A stretch of 17,754 nt of DNA, taken from the NCBI GenBank assembly GCA_050742455.1, contig JBOGIG010000042.1, positions 1-17,754 on the forward strand, in the 5' to 3' direction. The translations under genes were made by a program, and so were the position numbers. Positions 7,877 through 15,347 of the stretch are shown here, one piece after another (position 1 is the stretch's first letter; the number at the start of each line of letters is the position of its first letter). Origin of the DNA: JBOGIG01 sp050742455. Lineage in GTDB: Bacteria; Actinomycetota; Acidimicrobiia; Acidimicrobiales; JBOGIG01. The notes beneath the pieces were generated by a model. It made no database searches, was not told where the DNA came from, and was given only the letters and a program-made list of their open reading frames with translations.

Positions 7877-9544
7877 ATGCGCCTGGGACACTTCTCTTTG
7901 ACCACGGCGCTGCGCGGGGCACCCGCGGTCCACGGGCCCATCCCGGTACGGACCGGTACCTCCCCGCCCGCGGGTCGGCCGAAGTTCGAAAGGGTTCGCC
8001 GGGCACTCGGTGACCACCCCACGATCTCCCTTGCCATTGCCCTGGCATTGGTAGCGGCCTTAGTGCTCCGGTTCTGGACTACCTCGGATCTGTGGCTGGA
8101 CGAGGCCCTGACTGTGAATATCTCCCGCCTGCCGCTGGGCCAGATTCCCGGGGCCCTGCGCCACGATGGAGCGCCTCCCCTTTACTACTTCCTACTCCAC
8201 TTCTGGATGGACGTGTTCGGCCAGTCCGATCTGGCTGTTCGTTCCCTGTCGGGGATCTTTGGGGTTATGAGCCTGCCCCTGGTCTGGTTGTGCGGTCGCC
8301 GCCTGGGAGGAAGGGGAGTCGCCTGGGCCGCCACCCTCATACTGGCCGCCTCACCCTTTGCGGTGCGCTACGCCACCGAAACCAGGATGTACTCCATGGT
8401 CATCGTGTTGACCCTCCTTGGGTTCTTGGCCCTGGAGAGCGCATGGCGTCGCCCCACAGTCTTCAACCTGGTCAAGGTGGCCGTAGTGGGCGGCCTGTTA
8501 TTGCTGACCCATTACTGGTCCCTGTACCTGGTCGCAGCGGTGTTCCTCCTGCTGGCCTGGCACGCCATCAGGGACACCGACCTGGAAAGGCGGCGGCGCT
8601 CTCGACGCCTATTGGTGGCCGTGGCCGCCTCAGGCATCTTCTTCCTGCCCTGGCTGTCGACCTTCTTGTTCCAGGCCAAGCACACCGGCACCCCGTGGTC
8701 CCAGCCGGCCCAGTTCTCGGCGATGGTCAATGCCGTCAGTGAATTCGCCGGCGGAGGCAACAGCCCGGGACGGGCGCTCGGCCTGTTGTTCTTTGCCCTG
8801 GTGGGGTTGGGCCTGTTCGGTGCCGCCATCGACCGGCACAAGGTGGAATTGGACCTGCGCACCCGCCCCCGGGCCAGGGTCTTGGGGTTCGTAACCGTGG
8901 CCACCCTGGTCCTGGCAATAGTGGCCGGCTACATCACCTCATCGGCCTACTCGCCTCGCTACACCTCGGTCATTTTCGCCCCCTTCGTCCTTCTGGTGGC
9001 TCTGGGTACGGCGGTGTTCACCGACAGGAGGATTCGCCACGCCATTGTCGCTGCCTGCGTCGTGTTCGGCCTGGCCGGCAGCGTTGCCAATGTCACCACC
9101 AATCGAACCCAGGCCGGCCAGATCACTCGAGCCATCATGGCCACCGGCCATGCCGGTGACATAGTGGCCTATTGCCCTGATCAGTTAGGTCCCGATGCCA
9201 GTCGCCTCCTGGGCACCAAGTTCCAACAGGTTGCTTTCCCTCGGTCTAATGCACCTCAGATCGTGAACTGGGTCGACTACGAGCGGGTGGTCAAGGCGGC
9301 TAGCCCGGTGTCGTTCGCCCGTAGTCTGGTAGCCCGAGCAGGAGCCACTCACGCCATCTATCTGGTCTGGGCGCCCGGATATCACAGCTACTCGGGGGAG
9401 TGTGCTGCGATAACCACGGTGCTCGATAGGTTGCTGCCCCCGCCCGCCACTCCGGTGACACTGAACGGGGCCAAGTTCTACGAGCCTTCCAATCTATGGG
9501 TCTACCGTCCTCGCGCCCCGACTGGCAGTTTGGCTTTGGGCTGA
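7877..9544 (+). CDS. GT-C membrane glycosyltransferase (GT39/ArnT-like)
   Basis: A multispanning enzyme expected to transfer a sugar from a polyprenyl-phosphate donor to an acceptor on the outer face of the membrane. From the ATG at 7877 it has 555 residues: a cytoplasmic N-terminus of about 48 residues, then about ten hydrophobic segments. The first extracytoplasmic loop has the catalytic-type acidic pair in DLWLDEALTV (Asp75-Glu76). It is followed by HDGAPPLYYFLLHFW and DLAVRSLSGIFG, features of the PMT/ArnT superfamily. The C-terminal 130 residues form a soluble extracytoplasmic domain. The frame is open to an ATG at 7817, but that region is the 25-bp tandem repeat, so the later start is preferred. 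First gene of the plus-strand glycan block. The donor sugar is unknown. Confidence 0.85.
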   Translation: MRLGHFSLTTALRGAPAVHGPIPVRTGTSPPAGRPKFERVRRALGDHPTISLAIALALVAALVLRFWTTSDLWLDEALTVNISRLPLGQIPGALRHDGAPPLYYFLLHFWMDVFGQSDLAVRSLSGIFGVMSLPLVWLCGRRLGGRGVAWAATLILAASPFAVRYATETRMYSMVIVLTLLGFLALESAWRRPTVFNLVKVAVVGGLLLLTHYWSLYLVAAVFLLLAWHAIRDTDLERRRRSRRLLVAVAASGIFFLPWLSTFLFQAKHTGTPWSQPAQFSAMVNAVSEFAGGGNSPGRALGLLFFALVGLGLFGAAIDRHKVELDLRTRPRARVLGFVTVATLVLAIVAGYITSSAYSPRYTSVIFAPFVLLVALGTAVFTDRRIRHAIVAACVVFGLAGSVANVTTNRTQAGQITRAIMATGHAGDIVAYCPDQLGPDASRLLGTKFQQVAFPRSNAPQIVNWVDYERVVKAASPVSFARSLVARAGATHAIYLVWAPGYHSYSGECAAITTVLDRLLPPPATPVTLNGAKFYEPSNLWVYRPRAPTGSLALG

Positions 9545-9590
9545 CCTTTCCCGTCGCCAACCTTTCGACCTGTCGCCTACCCTTCGGCCA

Positions 9591-10736
9591 GTGATGATCC
9601 ATTCAATCCGGCGACTGGTGCCGCTGTCTCCGTTCCAGCGCGAGGCGCTGGCTGCCGCCCTGCCCCCATGGCTGGTGGCCCGGGCAGTGGTCTTGGGCGC
9701 CCTGTTCCTCGCCCATTACATCGTAAGTCACACACATCCCGGCGCGGCAGGGGTGGCCCTGCGAACCCATCAGGGTCTGTTGGGATGGGACGCCGGCTAC
9801 TACCGGGACATCGCCCATATGGGCTATGCCCCCTTGGGCCACGATGCCTTGCGCTTCTTCCCCCTCGTTCCAATCCTGGCCCGAGCCTTGAAGGACGTCA
9901 CCGGCATCAGCGTGAGCTTTACCTTGCTGGTGGTTTCCAACCTGTCGGCTCTGGGCGTGGGACTAGGGCTCTACGGTCTGGTTCGGGCCGAGGGATTTGG
10001 AAGGGACATGGCCCGGCGGGTGGCTTGGTTGGTGGCCCTGGTTCCTCCCGCCTTCGTGCTGGTGATGGGCTACGCCGATGCCACCTTCATGCTCTTGGCC
10101 ATCGTGGCCTTTTTCGGCTATCGCCGGGGCCGCTGGGGTTTGGCCGCCATCATGGGGATACTGGCCGGACTGTGCCGGCCGGTGGCCATCGTGCTGGTCC
10201 TCCCGGCTGCTTTCGAGGCGTGGAGGGGTTGGCGTTCGTGTCCCCGACGACAACGCCTGGGGCGCCTCGGGGCGGTCCTGGGCCCCGTGGTGGGCATCGG
10301 CCTTTACCTGGGCTGGGTCCAGTGGCGCTTCTCCGACGGCCTGGCCCCTATCCGGGAGCAGACCGCCAACAACTTGCGGGGCGGGCTGGCCAACCCGTTC
10401 TTGACCTTCGGACACGACTTGCGGGGCATGCTCCACCATCACATCGGATCGGGACTACACGTTCCGTGGTTTGTCCTCTGCGTGGTCCTCATGGTGGTGT
10501 GTTTCCGCCGCCTCCCGGCCTGCTACGGGCTGTTCGTGGCCGGCATGCTGGCCCTGGCCGCCTCGTCGTCAAACCTGGACTCGTTCGAGCGTTATGCCCT
10601 TTCCGCTTTTCCGCTCCTGATCGGGGCGGTGAGCCTGACAGCCGGGGAGCGGATGGAGCGGTCAGTGCTGGCTCTGGCCACGGCGGGCATGGCAGGCTAT
10701 AGCGTCCTGGCGTTCCTCAACGCCTACGTCCCCTAG
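9591..10736 (+). CDS. PIG-V-like GT-C mannosyltransferase family protein
   Basis: Probable membrane glycosyltransferase of 381 residues using a lipid-linked sugar donor. Features of the PIG-V (Mannosyl_trans2) group are visible in order: GWDAGYYRDIAHMGY (65-79, with the likely catalytic Asp67), RFFPLVPIL (88-96), GYADATFMLLA, and an LAGLCRPVAIVLVLP segment resembling the family's conserved helix. About nine hydrophobic segments are present. The gene starts 46 bases after the preceding one with two adjacent ATG codons (9591 and 9594) and no clear ribosome site. Eukaryotic PIG-V adds mannose to the GPI anchor; bacterial relatives have other, mostly unknown acceptors, so mannose is inferred from family only. 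Confidence 0.78.
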   Translation: MMIHSIRRLVPLSPFQREALAAALPPWLVARAVVLGALFLAHYIVSHTHPGAAGVALRTHQGLLGWDAGYYRDIAHMGYAPLGHDALRFFPLVPILARALKDVTGISVSFTLLVVSNLSALGVGLGLYGLVRAEGFGRDMARRVAWLVALVPPAFVLVMGYADATFMLLAIVAFFGYRRGRWGLAAIMGILAGLCRPVAIVLVLPAAFEAWRGWRSCPRRQRLGRLGAVLGPVVGIGLYLGWVQWRFSDGLAPIREQTANNLRGGLANPFLTFGHDLRGMLHHHIGSGLHVPWFVLCVVLMVVCFRRLPACYGLFVAGMLALAASSSNLDSFERYALSAFPLLIGAVSLTAGERMERSVLALATAGMAGYSVLAFLNAYVP

Positions 10737-10794
10737 GACGACCCCGTGATCCCTTGTTCCACGCCATTTCTTCGACATTGACTTCAGGTGAACT

Positions 10795-12420
10795 ATGACT
10801 TCTCTCGATCCCGCTCTCGATCCCGCTCCCCAGCCTGACCGATCCTCTTCCCCTCAACCCGACCTTCAGTCGGATTCGCAAAAGGGTTTCGGGGACGGGG
10901 GCCGGGGCGAGCGGGTAGTCATCATTGGCGCCGGGCCGGCCGGGCTAACCTCCGCCTTCCAACTGGCCAAGGCGGGCAAGATCTCCACGGTCCTGGAAGC
11001 CGACGAAGTAGTTGGGGGCATCAGTCGCACGCCTGAGCGTGACGGGTGGCGCTTTGACATCGGTGGCCACCGCTTCTTTACCAAGGTTGCCCCGGTTGAG
11101 GCGCTTTGGCACGAAATCCTCCCCGACGAGGACTTTCTCCTCCGCCCCCGCATGAGCAGGATCTACTACGAGGGCAAGTACTACGACTACCCCATCAAGG
11201 CATTCAATGCGCTGAGTAATCTGGGGCTAATTGAGGCCATCCGCTGCGTGGCCTCTTACATGTGGGTCAAGGTGCGCCCGCCCCAGAAGCCCGAGAGCTT
11301 TGAGGGCTGGGTGGCAGCCCGATACGGCTGGCGCCTGTACCGCAAGTTCTTCAAGACCTACACGGAAAAGGTGTGGGGGGTGGACGCCAGTGAGCTGCCC
11401 GCCGACTGGGCTGCCCAGCGCATCAAGAATCTGACACTGTTCAACGCCGTGCTGAACGCACTTTTGCCTAAGCGCAATCAGACCGAGATAACGAGCCTCA
11501 TAGAGGAGTTCCAGTACCCCAAGTACGGACCGGGAATGATGTGGGAACGTTGTCGGGACCTGGTAGAGGCTCAGGGTGTGAAGGTTCTGATGAAGACCCG
11601 GGTCACCGCCATCGAGCATGGCAACGGTCGGGCCCAGACCGTGGTGGCCGAGTGCGACGGCGCCCCGGTCCGTTTCGATGCCGGTGAGGTTGTGTCCTCC
11701 ATGCCCATGGGTCAGATGATTCTGGCCATGGAGCCCCCGGCCTCCCCCGAGGTGCAGGCCGCAGCCCGGGGCCTGACCTACCGGGACTTTCTTACCATCG
11801 CCCTGGTGGTACCGGAATCGGCGGGCTTCCCTGACAACTGGATCTACGTGCACTCGCCCGAGGTCAAGATCGGCCGTATCCAGAATTTCGGCTCGTGGTC
11901 GCCCTACATGGTCAAGGATGGCCGAACCTGTCTGGGTCTGGAGTATTTCGTCTTCGAAGGTGATGAGCTGTGGTCCATGGCCGATGCCGACCTGGTGGAG
12001 CTGGGCAAGAAGGAACTGGCCATCCTGGGCCTGCTGGATCCGACCAAGGTCGAAGCGGGCTACGTGGTTCGTATGCCAAAGGCCTATCCCCACTACGACG
12101 ACAAGTACCGGGATCACGTCGAGGTGCTAAAGGTGTGGCTGGCAGAGAACACCCCCAACGTGTACCCGGTGGGGCGCAACGGAATGCACAGGTACAACAA
12201 CCAGGACCACTCCATGTACACGGCCATGCTCAGCGTCGAGAACATCCTCGGCGCCGACCACGACATCTGGGCCGTCAACGTCGAAGAGGAGTACCACGAA
12301 CAGAGCTCCGGTACCCTGCGGGACAGTCCGGCCGAGATGCCCGACGCGACCCCTGCAGGCTCGGCCACCGGTGCCGGGAGCGGGCGCGACGCTCCGATCG
12401 TGCCGGCCCGGGCCCGGTAA
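10795..12420 (+). CDS. FAD-dependent oxidoreductase, UDP-galactopyranose mutase-like
   Basis: A soluble flavoprotein of 541 residues in the amine-oxidase/UGM-like group. The dinucleotide fold starts at residue 41 with VVIIGAGPAGL. The second FAD contact is VVGGISRT (72-79), followed by RFDIGGHRFFTK (86-97), which closely resembles the UGM/protoporphyrinogen-oxidase pattern. Near the C-terminus HRYNNQDHSMYTAMLSVENI is a typical FAD-closing segment. Its place among glycosyltransferases suggests sugar-nucleotide or glycolipid remodelling, but the protein is longer than classical UGM (about 370-400 residues) and the UGM active-site arginines were not confirmed. A good ribosome site, AGGTGA (10786-10791), precedes the ATG. 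The first 38 residues are disordered and begin with a two-copy 12-bp repeat (10803-10826). The tail after about residue 505 is also low complexity. Confidence 0.8.
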   Translation: MTSLDPALDPAPQPDRSSSPQPDLQSDSQKGFGDGGRGERVVIIGAGPAGLTSAFQLAKAGKISTVLEADEVVGGISRTPERDGWRFDIGGHRFFTKVAPVEALWHEILPDEDFLLRPRMSRIYYEGKYYDYPIKAFNALSNLGLIEAIRCVASYMWVKVRPPQKPESFEGWVAARYGWRLYRKFFKTYTEKVWGVDASELPADWAAQRIKNLTLFNAVLNALLPKRNQTEITSLIEEFQYPKYGPGMMWERCRDLVEAQGVKVLMKTRVTAIEHGNGRAQTVVAECDGAPVRFDAGEVVSSMPMGQMILAMEPPASPEVQAAARGLTYRDFLTIALVVPESAGFPDNWIYVHSPEVKIGRIQNFGSWSPYMVKDGRTCLGLEYFVFEGDELWSMADADLVELGKKELAILGLLDPTKVEAGYVVRMPKAYPHYDDKYRDHVEVLKVWLAENTPNVYPVGRNGMHRYNNQDHSMYTAMLSVENILGADHDIWAVNVEEEYHEQSSGTLRDSPAEMPDATPAGSATGAGSGRDAPIVPARAR

Positions 12421-12434
12421 GGGCCTCCGCTCAC

Positions 12435-13958
12435 ATGCCCGAGTCCCGGTCTCGGCTCGACCCCGGCCGGGCTCGCCCCACCCGGGCATTTTGGGTAGCG
12501 CTGGGCATCGTCACCGTCATCGGTTTGGGCATTCGCCTGGCCTATGTCTTGGTGGTCACCTTTCACCGCCAGGTAATGGGGGACGCCTTCTATTACCAGC
12601 ACCAGGCCCAGCTCCTGGTTCAGGGCCATTTCTTCATCGACCCCTTTGTTTGGTTGTTCCACACCCCTCACGTGGCCGTGCCCTCGGCCGCCCACCCGCC
12701 CCTGACCACGCTCGTACTGGCCCTGGCCGACGAATTGGGCATCACCACGTTCGCTGGTCACCAGGTCTGCATGGCCGTCATCGGGGCCGGGACGGTGTTC
12801 GTATCCGGTCTGGCCGGACGCATGGCGGCCGGGGCCAAAGTCGGGATTCTGGCCGCGGCGTTGGTGGCGCTCTACCCCTATGTCTGGGTCAATGCCGGCA
12901 TCGTGGAGTCCGAGGTCCTGGTGATGTTCGTTACCGCCCTGGTCCTGTGGTGCGCTTTGCGCATGTGGCGCCGGCCCCGCCTTGGCACGGCAGTCGAGCT
13001 GGGTGTGTATTGCGCACTGGCCGCCTTTGCCCGCTCCGAACTGGCTCTGTTCACCTTGCTCATCGGCGTCCCCATTGCCCTACTGGTCAGGCACGTCCCA
13101 CTCCGGGCGCGCCTAGTGCTGGCCGGGACCGTGGCGGTTACCGCCCTGATAGTGGTCATGCCCTGGGTCGGAAGGAACCTGGTCACCTTCAACCACCCTG
13201 AATTCCTGGCCACCGAAGCCGATGCCACCCTGGCCGTGACCAACTGCAACAAGACCTACTACGGACCGCTCACCGGCTACTGGTGGATGCCCTGCGCATT
13301 GCCCTATGTCCTGCCTGGCATCAACGACGAGTCAGATCAGGGCCAGGTCTATAGGCACGAAGCCATTTCCTACATAAAGGCGCACAAGGACAGGATTATC
13401 CCGGTGGTGGCAGCTCGAATCGGGCGGACCTGGAACGTCTTCCATCCTCTCCAGGAGGCCAGGCTCGATGTCATCGAGGGACGGCCCCTGTGGGCCTCCC
13501 AGGCCGGGCTGGGCGCTTTTTACCTGCTGGTGCCCCTGGCCGTCATCGGCGCTTTTGTCCTGCGCCGGCGCCGGCAGGTTCCCTTCTTTCCTATGGCGGC
13601 CACAGCCGTGGTCGCCACCCTGGCCGTGGCCGCGTCGTTCGGCAACACCCGCTATCGCAGCGAGGCCGACATCGCCACCTGTATCCTGGCCGCGGTCGCC
13701 CTGGATGCCATCGGCGCCTGGGTGTTGGCTGGGTGGAGGCGGCGGCATAGGGACCGGGCCGTCGAGCCCTCCCAGATCGCCGATCAGGACCGGGCACCCG
13801 ACCACGACCAGGCCGGCGACGAGGACCAGGCTCCCGACGAGGACCGGGACCCCGAGTCGGGCCAGAGCAAGAAGGACGGGCGGGTCGGCAGTCCTGGCAT
13901 GGTCGGGGGACTTCGGACCGGAGGTCAGTTCGGGCAAGTCGAGACAACGACGCCGTGA
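12435..13958 (+). CDS. GT-C membrane glycosyltransferase (GT39-like) with acidic repeat tail
   Basis: A second ArnT/PMT-like enzyme, 507 residues from the ATG at 12435. After a basic N-terminus comes the first helix (18-42) and then MGDAFYYQHQAQLL, in which Asp50 is the likely catalytic acid, followed by AAHPPLTTLVLALADELG, a usual second landmark. About ten membrane segments run to roughly residue 434. The soluble region with CNKTYYGPLTGYWWMPC has a cysteine pair. Beyond the last helix the tail is hydrophilic and includes a four-unit acidic repeat. The frame is open far upstream to 11970, but that part lies antiphase inside the flavoprotein gene and is not coding. The start is 14 bases after the flavoprotein stop, and the stop overlaps the next ATG as ATGA. 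Confidence 0.83.
   Translation: MPESRSRLDPGRARPTRAFWVALGIVTVIGLGIRLAYVLVVTFHRQVMGDAFYYQHQAQLLVQGHFFIDPFVWLFHTPHVAVPSAAHPPLTTLVLALADELGITTFAGHQVCMAVIGAGTVFVSGLAGRMAAGAKVGILAAALVALYPYVWVNAGIVESEVLVMFVTALVLWCALRMWRRPRLGTAVELGVYCALAAFARSELALFTLLIGVPIALLVRHVPLRARLVLAGTVAVTALIVVMPWVGRNLVTFNHPEFLATEADATLAVTNCNKTYYGPLTGYWWMPCALPYVLPGINDESDQGQVYRHEAISYIKAHKDRIIPVVAARIGRTWNVFHPLQEARLDVIEGRPLWASQAGLGAFYLLVPLAVIGAFVLRRRRQVPFFPMAATAVVATLAVAASFGNTRYRSEADIATCILAAVALDAIGAWVLAGWRRRHRDRAVEPSQIADQDRAPDHDQAGDEDQAPDEDRDPESGQSKKDGRVGSPGMVGGLRTGGQFGQVETTTP
13782..13853 (+). repeat. 18-bp degenerate tandem repeat, four copies, coding
   Basis: Four six-codon units (13782-13799, 13800-13817, 13818-13835, 13836-13853) encode residues 450-473 of the GT39-like protein in the patterns DQDRAP, DHDQAG, DEDQAP and DEDRDP. 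The acidic Asp/Glu/Gln composition and position after the last membrane helix suggest a flexible tail rather than an enzyme part. Confidence 0.75.
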
Positions 13959-15295
13959 TGACCAGGGTGAAGGCCAAGGCCGATCGGCCCGTTCACTTTC
14001 CCTGCTTCGATGGGCTAAGAGCCATGGCTGCGTTGAGCGTGGTCATGGTCCATACCACCTTCGTCTCGGGCTTCACACCCAAGTCGTCGGCCGGCATTTA
14101 CACGGCTCGCCTCGAAATAGGCGTCTCGGTCTTCTTTCTCATTTCCGGATTCCTGCTCTATCGACCCTTCGTGGTGGCCCACATGACGAACCGGCCAGAT
14201 CCGGCCCCGATCAGGTTCTGGCTGCGTCGACTCCTGCGCATAGTGCCCGCCTACTGGCTGGTACTGACTGTGTCGGCTTACTGGCTCCACGTGGTGAAGC
14301 TTGCCAACTGGCGTTCTGCCCTCGGTCACTACGGGTTTGCCCAGATCTATCGGGCCGACTGGGTCCTGAACGGGGTCACCCAAGCGTGGTCGCTTTGCAC
14401 CGAGATGTCGTTCTACCTGTTCCTGCCCCTTTATGCGGCAGTGGTGGCGATGAATTGGCGATCAGCTCGACCGGGCAATCGTCGCTCGGTGATCGGGCCA
14501 AGTGTTCGCCCGGCGGTCGGGCCCAATCGTCGCCTGGCGGTCGAGCCCAATCGTCGCCTGGCGATCGAAATGGTCGGTTTGGTGGCGCTGGTGCTCATCA
14601 GCCTGGCCTATCGGGCTTATGTGGCCCACTCGGGCATCCACACTGCCGACTACATGTACTCCTGGCTGCCGGGCTACCTGGACCTATTCGCCCTGGGCAT
14701 GGCCCTGGCCGCACTGAGCGCCTGGAGTCAGACCACCGGAAGGCAGGCCGCTTGGCTCTCTCACCCCGCAATGCCCTGGGTCAGCTGGGCCGCGGCCGGG
14801 GTGGCTTACTGGGGTGTAGCCCACATCGGGATCCCCAGTTCCCCGCTGTACCACACCGGCATGTCCCTGTCCTACGAGCGCCAGTCCCTGTACGGCGCGT
14901 TCGCTTTCTTCTTGTTGCTTCCGGCCGTCTTTGGCCCCCAGGATCGCAGCCTGGTGCGGCGCTTTCTGCGCTCCTGGCCCATGGCTTCGGTGGGCGTCAT
15001 CTCCTACGGGGTGTATCTGTGGCATCAGGAATGGGTGACCGAGGTGTTCAAGTGGGAGCACCTCAAGCTGTTCGACGTATCCCTTGGCCGCCTGGTCCTT
15101 AGCGTCCTAGTCCTGTCCATTGCCTCTTCGGCGATCAGCTATTTCCTTTTGGAAAAGCCGGTTCTCAGCTTGAAGAGCCGGCTGAGGCCTTCCCCTGGCC
15201 CCAGCTCGGGCCCGGCCCCCGAATCGGTAGCCCCGACTGGGAGGCCAGCGCCCGTGGGCCTTGGGTCCCGACCCAAAGAGGGGATCATCAGGTAG
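13955..15295 (+). CDS. Acyltransferase 3 family membrane protein (OafA/YrhL-like)
   Basis: Multispanning O-acyltransferase, 446 residues, expected to move acetyl or another acyl group onto a sugar or lipid acceptor. Family marks in order: FDGLRAMAALSVVMVH (18-33, with the conserved His33), GVSVFFLISGFLLYRPF (56-72), RFWLRRLLRIVPAYWL, and near the end VGVISYGVYLWHQEWV. About ten membrane segments are visible. Residues 172-203 are an unusual Arg/Pro-rich insertion made of four eight-residue repeats between two helices. The last 40 residues are Pro/Gly-rich and disordered. The ATG overlaps the preceding stop by four bases (ATGA), so the two genes are probably translationally coupled. No SGNH domain follows, so any transferred acyl group would have to be handed on or used directly. 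Confidence 0.9.
   Translation: MMTRVKAKADRPVHFPCFDGLRAMAALSVVMVHTTFVSGFTPKSSAGIYTARLEIGVSVFFLISGFLLYRPFVVAHMTNRPDPAPIRFWLRRLLRIVPAYWLVLTVSAYWLHVVKLANWRSALGHYGFAQIYRADWVLNGVTQAWSLCTEMSFYLFLPLYAAVVAMNWRSARPGNRRSVIGPSVRPAVGPNRRLAVEPNRRLAIEMVGLVALVLISLAYRAYVAHSGIHTADYMYSWLPGYLDLFALGMALAALSAWSQTTGRQAAWLSHPAMPWVSWAAAGVAYWGVAHIGIPSSPLYHTGMSLSYERQSLYGAFAFFLLLPAVFGPQDRSLVRRFLRSWPMASVGVISYGVYLWHQEWVTEVFKWEHLKLFDVSLGRLVLSVLVLSIASSAISYFLLEKPVLSLKSRLRPSPGPSSGPAPESVAPTGRPAPVGLGSRPKEGIIR
14468..14563 (+). repeat. 24-bp tandem repeat, four copies, in frame within the acyltransferase gene
   Basis: Units at 14468, 14492, 14516 and 14540 encode RPGNRRSV, IGPSVRPA, VGPNRRLA and VEPNRRLA. The last two units differ at one base only, so that duplication is recent; the first two are more diverged. 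The array adds 32 residues, seven of them arginine in the last three units, to a loop between membrane segments. Confidence 0.88.
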
Positions 15296-15328
15296 CCTTT
15301 TGCTGTCCTGACCCCGTTTGCCATGGTT

Positions 15329-15341
15329 GTTGGGACCCAAC
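15329..15341. promoter_or_regulatory. Inverted repeat directly upstream of the GT4 start
   Basis: GTTGGG-A-CCCAAC is a perfect six-base inverted repeat centred on one base, six bases before the ATG at 15348. That position is where a ribosome site would lie, and none is seen. It could be a small operator or a weak hairpin at the start site. If translation instead begins at the TTG at 15318, it is simply coding DNA. Confidence 0.3.
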
Positions 15342-15347
15342 GCTCCC

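Noticed and set aside
11970..12434. Upstream extension of the GT39-like gene frame
   Set aside because: It lies in another frame fully inside the flavoprotein gene, has Arg/Gly/Pro-rich content typical of a shadow frame, and the family N-terminus begins after the ATG at 12435.
13468..15102. 544-residue plus-strand open frame across the GT39-like and acyltransferase genes
   Set aside because: Overlaps two well-supported membrane-protein genes in another frame; the composition is Pro/Arg/Gly-rich with no family motif.
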